Shown: piece after piece, positions 54,032 to 64,000 of the stretch | Numbering within the stretch: the stretch's first letter is position 1 | Layout of the letters: each line of letters opens with the position of its first letter | Notes under the pieces: model-generated | What the model saw: the letters and a program-made list of their open reading frames with translations, nothing else | Databases searched by the model: none | What the model was told of the DNA's origin: nothing | Source of the DNA: Paraphaeosphaeria minitans | Taxonomy: Eukaryota; Ascomycota; Dothideomycetes; Pleosporales; Didymosphaeriaceae | Assembly (NCBI GenBank): GCA_015832175.1 | Contig: WJXW01000012.1 | Coordinates: 392,001-456,000 of the forward strand | Direction of reading: 5' to 3' | DNA length: 64,000 nucleotides | Made by a program: the position numbers and the translations under genes

Positions 54032-57000
54032 GTCTCAATTCGCCGCTGTCGGGTCGGAGATGGCAGCATGCGCCCGATCGAGATTATGCTATACGTTTCG
54101 CAACCATGGCCGATAGGGGAGAGCTGCATCACGAACACTACGTCGTCTGGTATACCATGGATGCCTGGGCGACTCGCGGACATTTCACGGAAGTGACGGA
54201 AATTGTGTGAAGGGCGTATACCCAAACAGCGCATTGTGATCCGGATGGCACGAAGCCTTTGATAGACATGAAGTTCGATGTGATGTTCAACTCAATTGAA
54301 GATCTCGAGCAACCAACCCATGCAATTTCTGAAGGGCATCTTGCCCACGATGGCAAAATCGCCAGTGGCACGCCAAAGAAGTCCCTGAAATACCTTCTCC
54401 AGCCGTGTGCACACTCTGAAGCATGGCAAGAATCGATAACCATCGAAGGTTACCAAATGGCGTCCCATGCGAATTTGGTGTTTGGAAATGCGATCCGAGA
54501 TGTTTGGGCTCGGTTCTCGTGATCAACCAGCAGAGAATAACTCCGCTATACTATTCGATAAAGTCTACTTCGTCCTTGTCGATCCGACGCTTTTTCTATC
54601 GATGGACGTTTCCACCTGCACCAGTGCTCTGAAATCATGGTACTCTTTGATCACATACAGATACCACCTTGTCGAATAGGCATCCAACAGCTTACCACCC
54701 CCACAACATTGATCATTTCCCCGGAGTCTGGGATAAACTGCTCGCTATATCAATCTCCACATCCGTGAGGTGGCCTTTGCCTAAGGACATACTGGCGAGC
54801 CATGGCAACATCACTTCAGAACATTGTGATATTGGATTACAGGATGTAAACATGCAGTGGCTTGATACTCTCGGCAAGTACAATCCGCATATCGAAGAGT
54901 TGCGCATTGCATGCAATAAGATCACCAATTGTCTGATGGGCTTCGGTGCCAAATTCGAAGATCCTGATTGTCAAATCCAGATGCTGAATCTTGCGACCAG
55001 GCTTGCGAAGCTCTGCCATCTACAAAGCTTAACTCTGACCTTTTAGTTACACCGCAACTCATTCTCGCACACAGACTGTAAGCAGTTTGTTCATCTTTCC
55101 CCAATAGACGCATTGGCATTGCTGATGCCCCCATTCTTCATCAAAGCCTCCGTCAATGCTGGATTCTCTGGCCAGACTATCCGAGAATCCGGTCTGCTAG
55201 GAAGTCGCGTACTTCTACCCCGGACTCGTCGACACCCAGCGCCTCTGGCGTAGGGACTGTCGTCGCATGTAGCATACTACAGCTTGTCCAAGCGAACAAA
55301 AATTACCATATCGCCAAGCAAAGAAGGTTCAATGAAGGAAGATAAGATTTACCCACAGACAAGGGTCCGTCACCGCGTAGTCTCCGGAGCTGGGCATGAG
55401 GAACTCAACTAGGCTCAGCAAGGAATACTAGCACTATAACGCGATACTTGGTCCTCTGCTCCTTCGCATAGCACCATCATACGGGTTGGAACGATTCATT
55501 ACAGCGCGTTCAACGTCGCGTACTACGTAGCGTTCTGGGGTCATGTACGTTCATATAGGGCGCCAAGAAGTGCATAGGGTATGCTCTGCAGTACGTAGTA
55601 CGCAAGTACGTGCCAATTTAGCCATCCAACTGCCTACCTAATCAAGAAGGAGCTTGTCGATACGGACGATGAACCCTGGCACGTAGCACAAGGACGGAAT
55701 AAATATAGAAACAATCCACTACCTACCTAGTAATCTCTTGCCTCAGCCAAACGTCACGTAGTCGCGTACTTGCGTGCGTACTCTATCAAAAATGAATACA
55801 TACGGAGCCTTGTACGCGTCGCGATGCCTGTAAGTACTTACGTACGCACTAATTTATTGTATGTTACAAAGTACGCTCTGTACTGTACCTACGCTGCGTT
55901 GGACGCTCTGAGAATGAAGTCCTGTCACGCAGGACGCTTGATTTTCGTCTAAACAGTTCGATCCGTGTTTTAGCAAGAATTGAGCGGTGCAAGACGATGC
56001 TACATGGTACATGATACCATGGGGCGGACTTTAAGTCGTTTGATGCTCCATTGTGTTGGCGGTTTGATCTTTGAATTCTTGCACATAGACCGGGAAGGAA
56101 AGAGTTTCCGTTTGGCCTGCATTTTGCACCTGCGAGTGTGATGCTTGTCTTTGGTTTGTAGCATCACAGGCACACTTGCAACATGAGGAGGGTTCCCTTT
56201 CTTTGCTTCATGAGTACCCCTTCAGAAGTTTGGTACCGGATCAAGCTTGAGTTCTTATCTTTTTGGTTCGCTTATACATGCTGGGAGAGGAGTTTCTACG
56301 TCACATGACACATCCCATTGGGCGCCTGACACCCTGGATGCAATGTACTTGAACGCACGTTTCCCGAATTAACTCTTTTTGAGCGTGAACTTGGGAACGA
56401 CACCTAGTTAATGCTGTACTTACTTCCCCGGAGATACCTCAGCTTCATCCGCCGCACGAAACATAAATATCATGCTAATCGCAAACAAAGTCAGCCCTCA
56501 ATCTGCAGTGTCTAGGAATGAGTAACTCCGCCACGGAGCTGACCACAAAGCGGGCTTTGCTCATGAGGAGTCATGGCCGGAGGCAAGGTACTTTTGTATG
56601 TATGGGAGCAGTCTACGTGAGCAGGATCGAGTTCTGAGCCTCTTCGCCTCGTTCGAGTAATGGAAGGGGGTTGGTACAATTTCCCTGTAGTCAACGGCTG
56701 CTTCGCCTGATCTAGGCCGGATTTAGAAATCAATGTGAGTAGAGCTGTTGAACTGTTCATGACATCGAGCTTTGCGGGAAGCGAAGTGCGGAATCGTATC
56801 ATGGAGGTTTAGGCATGTCTTACATGTACGCACAAGAGATTTCTGTCGTCTCGCCAAAGATGCGTATATGATCCTCCCTATTCTACTTTAGGTTCATTAC
56901 TCATCGCTCGCCTATGAGAGATCCTAGTAATGATCACATAGACGATCGGTAGCGGCCTGGGGCTCTGAAGGCCGTCGCCATCGATGTCCAGGCTGACCAC

Positions 57001-59628
57001 CAATGACAATGGAATGATAAGCTGATCGGCATGGACCAAAGTCCCGGGCAGTTTATGACGGGCAAATGGAAACGAGAAACCATCCTGTGCATATCGCAAG
57101 TCTTCCGAAAGTCCTCGGGGCTCTATTTAATCTCCCACTCCCTCTTTGCGATTGCGCAGTCCGAGAGGATCAATGACTTCCATCATGTTTCGTAGTCAGA
57201 TTCTCTTCGTACATGATGTACGCAAGTCCCCTTACAAATGTCAAAGGTCAAACATCAGTCACACGATGTGCACTCGCTATCATTATCACCCAAAGCGCAC
57301 TAGCGGAGCCGTATCTATACATAAATAAACCCCGTGTCGATCATCGATCGGCATCACTTTCGCACCAACAGCATCCCCATCGGGCAATATCAGCCTCGTC
57401 TCCTGTGCAAGGCGGACGAACACATCTCTTGCGCGAGCAAGTTTTCCGATGCCCAGCCCCCCCAAGATAGTTTCCGGGATATTTTTTTCTTTCCTACTTC
57501 CCAGACGGCGCGCCCGAGCAACGGCATGATGTTACCATGTCCCCACACACTGCGATCTCTCGCGTTCCAGAAAGCCGCAACTATCGCGCCCAAGTCGGGT
57601 GTAGCAGCATCCTTGAGCCGAAGAGCCTCGCGTCGTCGCTGGGAGACGAGACTTCGCGCGCTGGGCTGCGACCGGTGCGCTGGGTAAGCTCCCGCGTCCT
57701 ACTAGGGATCCTCGCGCGCACGAATCAAGTTTGCTTTTAGTCCGGCTCACGCCACCTAAAAACCATGGAATCGCAGTCTCCACTGTCATGCCCTTTGGCC
57801 AGCAAACCGGAAATGAGTTAGGTGCGATCAATAGCGTGGGTGTTGGCAACTCGCGATGCTGTGCATGGGATTCGTCAGACTATCCGTGTGTGAATATCGA
57901 GGTGGTGCCTCCAATATTACAACTAAGGGGGGTTTGGGGAGGGGCGTTGGGAGCGTTTGGCTGCAGCGTGAGGACTAGCAGTGAGATGTCTGTGGGTTAC
58001 TCACGCATTAGGAAGCGTGACAGTGTACTTACTATGCACGACACCAAGCCTTACACATCGACGAACATGACGTAGGACTCTTATCAAAGCAGTGGTTGCA
58101 AAACTCACAACAGCGCCCGGCATCCGCAAATTGCAATTTGCGAGTACTTTTTTGTCCACGAGGTTTCCGCGATTCGCTGGAGCGCGGAAGTGAGCAACTA
58201 TGCAGAAGCCTTGTTGGCCCATAGCATGCCTCTGCGGAGAGTTTTTTCGGATACGCCCTTGTATGCACGCCGAATCCGACAGTAGTATCGGAAACGGGCC
58301 GCACAATATCCAACGTTCGTCCGGATAAAGCTGCAAGAATTTCGCCTCGCGCGAGCCAGTATATGTTAAGTGGGACCGGCGAATAAAGCGCGCGTTCGCC
58401 GAGCTGATCATATTCCTTTGTTGCTGGTCGGTTTGAGAGCTCGTACAACTCAACAGCAAACTTCATATGCACAATTTCCCCATGATGGTTTCAACTGTCG
58501 GCGACTTCTATCGGATGCTGGCCACCGTGTAATGTACGGGGAATCCGACCAAAAGCCAGTACACAAATATAGCGCGCGGCATGATATCCAAACCTGCTCT
58601 CCAGGAAAATTATTTGGGTCTTGATAGTATAGCTAGCTTATTCGAGGGAATTCCCCTCGGTGGTCGTGATCTTGTTTCGCACAAAGGTCTGAAGTTGCAA
58701 TGGTCCTTATTTCCGTGTAATGCTAGTGACATTTGGTTCAGTGTACGAAGTACGCAGTCAAGCTGACGCGTTCCCCATCGAACACTATCATTAGATGAAG
58801 CCGTCGCTTCTGTACATGTGATGGATGTACTGTACAGTGACGATTGCGTGTGGGCTCGGATGAGGTAACGCAGCCTCAAAGCACGTGGGACGAGAGGTCT
58901 GGACTCATGCAATTGTAGGGTAGCTTTTTTCGGCAAGCCGTGTCCATCTGCCGGGAATGTTGGCCCACCAGCATCAGATGTGGATCTTCGGGATGGAGAT
59001 CAACACCGAATTACTTCGGCCTTCTGCAACTCCACGTCGACTCGACAATTATTTCATTGAGCCATCGCTAGACCCTATCATCAACCGAGGCGTCTGAACT
59101 GCGCTCTTCATCTTAGGCCCAATATGTGCCGAATAGCCGCTTGGCTATGATATTGAACGTGCGCAAAACTTATTGACTTTTAGAACGCATCGCAGTGGTA
59201 CTGACGTCGTGCATGTGTGGCCGTGCAATCCGTGTGGCCGTGCAGTAGGCTCGCCCCGGCGGGCGGGACGAAGCGCAGGAGGCGGTCGATGTTTGGTACA
59301 CGGATGTGGAGTTAGCGGTGACGTTTTAGGACCAAATATGGCTCTCTGTCAACTTAGTGTAGGTTCAGAAGGTCTAGAACTTCGAGAAATGTCGTAGAAG
59401 AGGATGCAGGTGAATGTAAGCAAGGAATAGAAGCACGCATGTGAAAGAGATTGGACACCGTATTCGATGGTTGCGGACACCCCTTCGCAACCGCAACATA
59501 AATCGTGGTACTGGAACAAATGACTAGTTTATAAACGTGCTGTGTTGTACGTTGTGATACCGTGAGCTGCTTGATCTGCGGTAGATGCTCGTAAATTCTG
59601 ATGAGAACGGAGCAGGAACGAGAAGTGT
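54032..59628. other. Gene-poor interval of 5.6 kb
   Basis: Apart from the possible relic at 54222-55170, no coding region can be supported. A sub-region (about 55540-55900) is dense in GTACG/CGTAC and TACCTA words (for example TAGTACGCAAGTACGTGCC near 55600 and CTACCTACCTAG at 55719). Short frames at 56512-56802, 57334-57687 and 58001-58472 are mutually exclusive and without motifs. I see no transposase, reverse transcriptase or terminal repeats, and no strong RIP-like TA skew by eye. Confidence 0.5.
54222..55170 (+). pseudogene. Possible decayed coding relic in three frames
   Basis: Three successive open stretches in three different frames look protein-like rather than random. The first is at about 54222-54522 (PDGTKPLIDMKFDVMFNSIE; HAISEGHLAHDGKIASG; NLVFGNAIRDVWARFS). 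The second is at about 54515-54679 (ILFDKVYFVLVDPTLFLSMD). The third is at about 54680-55046 (HFPGVWDKLLAISISTSVRW; WLDTLGKYNPHIEELRIACN; MLNLATRLAKLCHLQSLTLT), the last resembling leucine-rich-repeat or F-box-associated text. No clean splice sites join them, so a frameshifted remnant is more likely than an intact gene. The family is not identified. Confidence 0.33.
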
Positions 59629-60682
59629 TCACGCTTTCCATCCACGATAAACAATCTTACTTCCGTATATCTCACCCTTCTTCAGTATCGTCATACTTCT
59701 GTACTCAGGAATGTTGATAGCGTTGACGTAGCGACTGGGCTCAACGCAGAAGGCAGAGCGGGCACCACGTGCTGGGAGGCTTTCAACAGCTGGAACATCA
59801 ATGTACTTGCCAGTGTAGAACTGGAAAGCTGGCTCAGTGGTCGCTACCTCGAGATGGATTTTGGACTCAGAGTGGAAGAAGGAAGCCACCGTTTGCAAAG
59901 CTGAGTCTCGAGTATCTAGTGGGACGCTGGCGGGGTCGGTGTTGACAACGAAACAGTCATCGATGTCAGGCGCCTTCTCACCTAAAGTGAAGGAAGTATT
60001 CGACTTGACACCTGGATAGTCTTCGATGGGTCCTGTAGGGATCCCATCACCGTCGACAACCTGATATTTGTTGGTAATCAGAGTGGCCTCAGTACCTGCG
60101 ATAGTAGAAGATCCACTAAGATTGAAGTAGCTAAACCTGTGTTAGCAAGACCCTTCTAGATGCACACACAACTGCTCTTGTTTACCTGTGGTTAGTGATG
60201 TTGACTGCGGTCGCAGGTGCGTCGTCGCCCACCAATTCTGCTTCGTACTCGATATGCAACACCTCCTTCTGGACCCCGTCCTCGTTTAGCTTCTCCTGCT
60301 CATACCAGACGCGGACTTCGACTGTGCCAGGGTACCCTTCTTCTCCATCTTTGCTAAGATACTTGAAGAGGGTAGCTTGCTTCCCGTTCCGGTCGACATC
60401 AAGGGGTCCCTCGAAGTCGCATTTGCCCCATCCAAGGTTACCCCCGTGTAGAGAGTTCGGGCCGTTGTTGGTCGGTAATTGATACGTCTGGTCGTTCAAG
60501 TCGAATTTGCCATGCGCCGTCCGGTTAGCAATTCTCCCAATGGTCTCGCCGAAGTATGGGGCGTTGTGGGCCTTGTACTGCTCCGCGGTAGAGAATCCTT
60601 GCACGATATTCTTCCCGCCGACCCTGAATTCCTGGATAATGGCTCCTAGGGGGAGGAATGTGAAAGCCCTGTTATCAGACAT
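59629..60682 (-). CDS. Aldose 1-epimerase (mutarotase)
   Basis: Exon 1 (60682-60186) and exon 2 (60130-59629) are joined across a 55-bp phase-2 intron, giving 332 residues. Motifs: LGAIIQEFRVGG, GETIGRIANRTAHGKF, NSLHGGNLGWGK, NITNHSYFNLSGS (the catalytic His is the one in NHSYFNL or its partner in the LHGG block) and FCVEPSRYVNAIN, carrying the catalytic Glu. The junction itself falls in NHS. The enzyme interconverts alpha and beta anomers of aldoses such as galactose and glucose. There is no secretion signal, so a cytosolic role is likely. The frame is open upstream to an ATG at 60769; the internal start MSDNRAFTFLPLG fits family length better. Confidence 0.92.
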
Positions 60683-61708
60683 GATGTTGGCACAAGGATG
60701 ATTTGATTGGATGGGTTGGTGTTGCGGAGTCTGCGGCTCTAGGGAATCTGCATGCGCCGTTAACTTCACAGCACAGCGAGGGTCGAATACGTCATCCGCC
60801 CATGTTCTTTACACGTCCAGCCTCGTTTGTCCGCTTTCGATGTTGATCGCGTAAGATTTGCATGATGCTGTTGGATTTGCAAGCGAGGAGCATACACACC
60901 TTAGGTCTCGCTGTAATAACACCGTACAGTAGGTGTAGTAGGCGGTTGGAGGTGTCTTCGTGCTGTAAGGAGTGGTGGCTATTGTGGGGTTGTCGGGTTC
61001 AAGTACACTGAATCACGAGTGCGGGACCGTTTGATTAGCCTAATCAGGCGAAACTGGGTTGATTTTTTCCGCTCGTCCTCCACACACGGGCTATCGTTGA
61101 CCGTGAGATATCCATTGAATTATGGAGGTTGAGCGACGGTAGTGTTCATGACTGGCGTTGTGGGCGCATCCTGGGTAAATGTGAGGTTGAAGCACCTGGC
61201 GCAGGAGACAAGCTCAAGCCCCGCGATCGGGGCAGTCACGTGGAACTTTTGCTTAAAGTAGCGTAGTTCAATTTCCCGCCCACGATCACGATCTCGGTCA
61301 AAGAATTGCGGGTTCAACTCGATAAGCTTTCGTACAGTATGTTACAATATTCGCCATCATCGATATCGTCGCTGAAATCAACGACGACTGACACGTCCAA
61401 TCCCAATCTCTCAGATCCTAGCCGCGGCGCGGCGCCGCCGGTCAGCAGTGTGCATGCCTGCTGATGATAATCCGCCCAGGACCAGGCCGGCGAAAATCGC
61501 CGGCGTCATGGCGAACCTTACAGTGCCTCTGCCGCCATGGCAAGCCTTTGCTTTGAGGTGTCCCCATATGATTAATACACAACTCCACCTCGTTGTCCTT
61601 ACACCGGAGACCCATAAATCCAAATCCGGAAAACCTCGCGGACCTTTACCCAAATCGCTTGAACGCTGGACAGAAGCATTGGAAAGTAGGAGAGTGTGCC
61701 GCAGCCAA
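60683..61708. other. Intergenic, epimerase promoter / transcription-factor 3' flank
   Basis: About 1 kb. A 181-codon plus-strand frame (61448-61993) overlaps the transcription-factor gene antisense and lacks motifs; not called. Confidence 0.5.
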
Positions 61709-62721
61709 TCACGCGCCCACTTGATTGTTTATGAAGCTGCTGAAGTCCAAATCGGTCGGTGTGTTCCAGTCGGGCATTGCGGGGTCGTTGACAACGATCG
61801 GATCCAGCATCATCGTACTCTGGTCGAAGTTCCCATAGGTGTCAAACCCATACATCGGCTTTCCAAAGTCGAGTGTTTCTTCCATGATCATGGTGTCCGT
61901 TTGCCAGTTCGATCGCGACAAAGTCGTAGGATCCAGACCATCGGGGCTCATGAAACCGTTCGCAGCCATCGGAGCTTCCTGTTTGATCGGTGATATGATC
62001 TGGGACTGACGCGGGAATGGGCTGTTCATCGGTGGTGTTGGCGGGGCGTTGTGGCGTGCGAAGGGGTCGGTGAAGGGCATCGTCTTAGTTGTCGGTGTAC
62101 CGCTAAACGAGGAACCGGATGAAGTGTGGTCGTGCTCCGAGTCGGAGCTTGTCGATCCTCTCCGACGAGTGAATGGTGCACCTCGCTCAAGCAACTTCTG
62201 CTGCATGCGATTGCAGTCTTCTTCGAAACCTTCATAATTCCTACCGCCATCGTTGGAAGAGTGGAGCAGATCAAGCCTCTCGAGGATGTCATGGGTGAGT
62301 GGATGACCACCCTGAGCTTCGCGCAATGGCGCACCTGGCCAAGCCTGGCCTTGCTGTAACCTGGTATAAAGCTCTCGCAGGCCTGCAACTAGTTGCGACT
62401 GCTGCTGTTCAAGCATCTCGACATAGCTGCAATTGTCAGAAGCTGCGCCAAAGACCAGTTCACAGCCTCAGCTTACCCCTTGGGATAGACCTTGTCTTGG
62501 GACTTCTTCCGCTCTCCAAAAACGCAAATGGCGTTGTCTGCTTTGCATCGACTGCAAGGACTAGCGCCATCACACTGACACGCCATCAGAAGGGCCGAAG
62601 AGCAGCATCGGCGAACACATACCTTTGACTTTTTTAGGCGGCATCGATCGCAAGCCTTACACACGCGCTTGCGGATGTTGTCGTGAGAAGCCTCCATGGA
62701 GTTCGATCGTTGTGAAGCCAT
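61709..62721 (-). CDS. Zn2Cys6 binuclear-cluster transcription factor
   Basis: Three exons: 62721-62623, 62574-62477 and 62426-61709, with introns of 48 and 50 bp, giving 304 residues. The DNA-binding domain is CDRCRLKKSKCDGASPCSRC plus KADNAIC, so the six cysteines are C24, C27, C34, C40, C43 and C50; the first intron falls exactly before C34. A short linker and coiled-coil-like segment follow (YVEMLEQQQSQLVAGLRELY), then the family block WPGAPLREAQGGHPLTHDIL (about 90-110), which recurs in a set of small fungal regulators related to the Neurospora fluffy (fl) group, from memory. The rest is Ser/Thr/Pro-rich with an acidic C-terminal FDQSTMMLDPIVVNDP...DLDFSSF, likely the activation region. 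There is no fungal-specific MHR domain, so it is a short form. The target genes are unknown. Confidence 0.88.
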
Positions 62722-64000
62722 GTGTCGGTGGCAGCAAGGTCAAGTACCTCAAAGACGTTGAACCAGTCTATGCGACAGACAGGTGTAGTGAGGTAGGGGT
62801 GATGTTGGTGATTGCTCAGTGGGGGGCCAGAGACATCAAGCGGGTGAAACCAGAAGACGTGGGCGGGCGTTGGAACCTAAATAAGGCGTGGCCTGAGTGG
62901 GCACCATGGCATTATATCTATTCACGTCAGAGGGCAGGTTCAAACGGACGCTCGGCCTTAAGGTGTGCGCTGGGGACGGGCAGAAACGTGTAATGAAAAC
63001 GTTATAATGCGCTCCACCGGCCGGGCTGCTAAACCCCCCTTGCCAGCGCCTGCTGCCTCGACGGGCCATCCAGCGGCCGTCGGAGCGCGTTTGATGATTA
63101 CTTTCGACCGCACAGGGGTCCAGGATCGACGGGCGCTGCGCCAACCTTACGAAGACGCTGGGCTCAGTCGACAAGAAAGGAACGAGCAGTGGCAAAGCGC
63201 GCAGGCGGACCGTGGACGAACGCTGGACGTTGCTCGGCCCACACTCGCAAACCAGAAGCAGCGGCAGCAACACATGGGTACTGCAATATCCGACAGCACA
63301 GCAGCATCCAACAGCCCGAAATGTTCCATTAGAGGGGGCGTGGCAAGCACGGGATATCACCACATGGCACACTGACAGAGAGGAGGAGGGCTCGGATTGC
63401 GGAGCTACCCCAACGCCGGTGGTGCGCTTTCACCTCGGACGAAGCTCTCGACTCACCGCGCGAACGCAGGCATCCTGGCGTCCAGGCACGCAGCAGACCC
63501 TTTTCCTGTATCAGCGTCGTCATACTCACTCATCACTAATAACGTTAGCCCTGCGACCTTCGCCAAATAACGCTCATGGGGCTTCGGCCGAGCAAAAAGT
63601 CTGCAAGAGCGCCTGCTGTCCACATGTCAAGCAGCCCTGCTGCTCGACCTCACAAGACGCGAGAAAAATGGCTCGACCGCTTTCTACTGTGAGAGACCAG
63701 ATATCGGTGCGGACGACCAAACCTGTTGTGTGGTATGGGACTTGCTGGCCGCCGAGTCGCCGAATGCGTTGTAACAATAACCGGCGTATTGATTTCCGAG
63801 TATTGTCCACCACGGCTCCAGCCACAACATCACCGGTATTGGAAGACGGTCGCAAGCAGCAAGCGAAGACGCGTATGTCTAGGGACCGCGTCTGATCGCC
63901 TGTTCCCAGACGCTTCTGGCCTCCGTCTACCACGCTGATTGAGCACCGCTGACTGACTCCATTCCATACTGATGCTTTCTTTCAAAGTTTCACAAACAAA
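62722..64000. other. Right-end interval, transcription-factor promoter and beyond
   Basis: No supportable gene. A 227-codon plus-strand frame (63212-63895) and a 178-codon minus-strand frame (63372-62836) overlap each other, have biased Arg/Ser/Thr composition and no motif. Confidence 0.45.

Noticed and set aside
63212..63895. 227-codon plus-strand frame
   Set aside because: No family motif, biased composition, and an opposing frame of similar size overlaps it.
1..64000. tRNA, rRNA, CRISPR array, intact transposon or RIP-degraded repeat
   Set aside because: No cloverleaf, terminal repeats, transposase/reverse transcriptase motifs or strong TA-biased blocks were seen by eye. A tRNAscan or RepeatMasker run would be needed to exclude short or divergent copies.

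Overview
The window is nuclear DNA of a filamentous ascomycete (Pezizomycotina; Dothideomycetes is my best guess, from gene style rather than a search). The evidence is compact genes with introns mostly 45-70 bp long, GT...CTRAY...AG signals, and typical fungal families: Fks1, a GH72 Gel protein, UstYa, FluG, Mon1, Yvc1 and a Zn2Cys6 factor. No rRNA, tRNA, CRISPR array or intact transposon was recognised. I rebuilt genes by joining exons by eye. Nearly every multi-exon model closes to an exact multiple of three, which is the main support for the junctions.

Layout, left to right. 1-10 kb: a zinc metallopeptidase of the YIL108W type (minus, cut by the left edge); a Whi5/Nrm1-type G1/S repressor (plus); a small four-helix membrane protein (minus); the serine palmitoyltransferase subunit Lcb1 (minus). 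10.8-21.7 kb: the beta-1,3-glucan synthase Fks1 (minus), then a 3.3 kb spacer with a 19-bp minisatellite, then a GPI-anchored GH72 beta-1,3-glucanosyltransferase (plus). This is a divergent wall-building pair beside a sphingolipid gene. 23-27.5 kb: a UstYa/DUF3328 protein and a FluG-like amidohydrolase-glutamine synthetase fusion (both plus). 29-34 kb: the vacuolar TRP channel Yvc1 (minus), divergent from a D-serine dehydratase-like enzyme (plus).

34-44 kb holds three uncharacterised proteins: an Asn/Asp-rich AT-hook protein (minus), a coiled-coil protein (plus) and a 1640-residue Ser-rich protein with a double KEN box (plus). 46.5-54 kb: an S33 peptidase with an apparent one-base frameshift, Mon1, a protein tyrosine phosphatase whose first intron appears to be GC-AG, and a 77-residue Mrx7-like mitochondrial protein made of four tiny exons. 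54-59.6 kb is gene-poor with one decayed-looking coding relic. 59.6-62.7 kb: an aldose 1-epimerase and a Zn2Cys6 transcription factor. The last 1.3 kb shows nothing convincing.

Most genes are core housekeeping: wall, sphingolipid, vacuole and endosome trafficking, cell cycle. I found no obviously new multi-gene system. The most unusual points are the GC-AG intron, the S33 frameshift, the three-frame-open minisatellite between FKS1 and the GH72 gene, the long hairpin-bearing MON1 intron, and the uncharacterised KEN-box giant.
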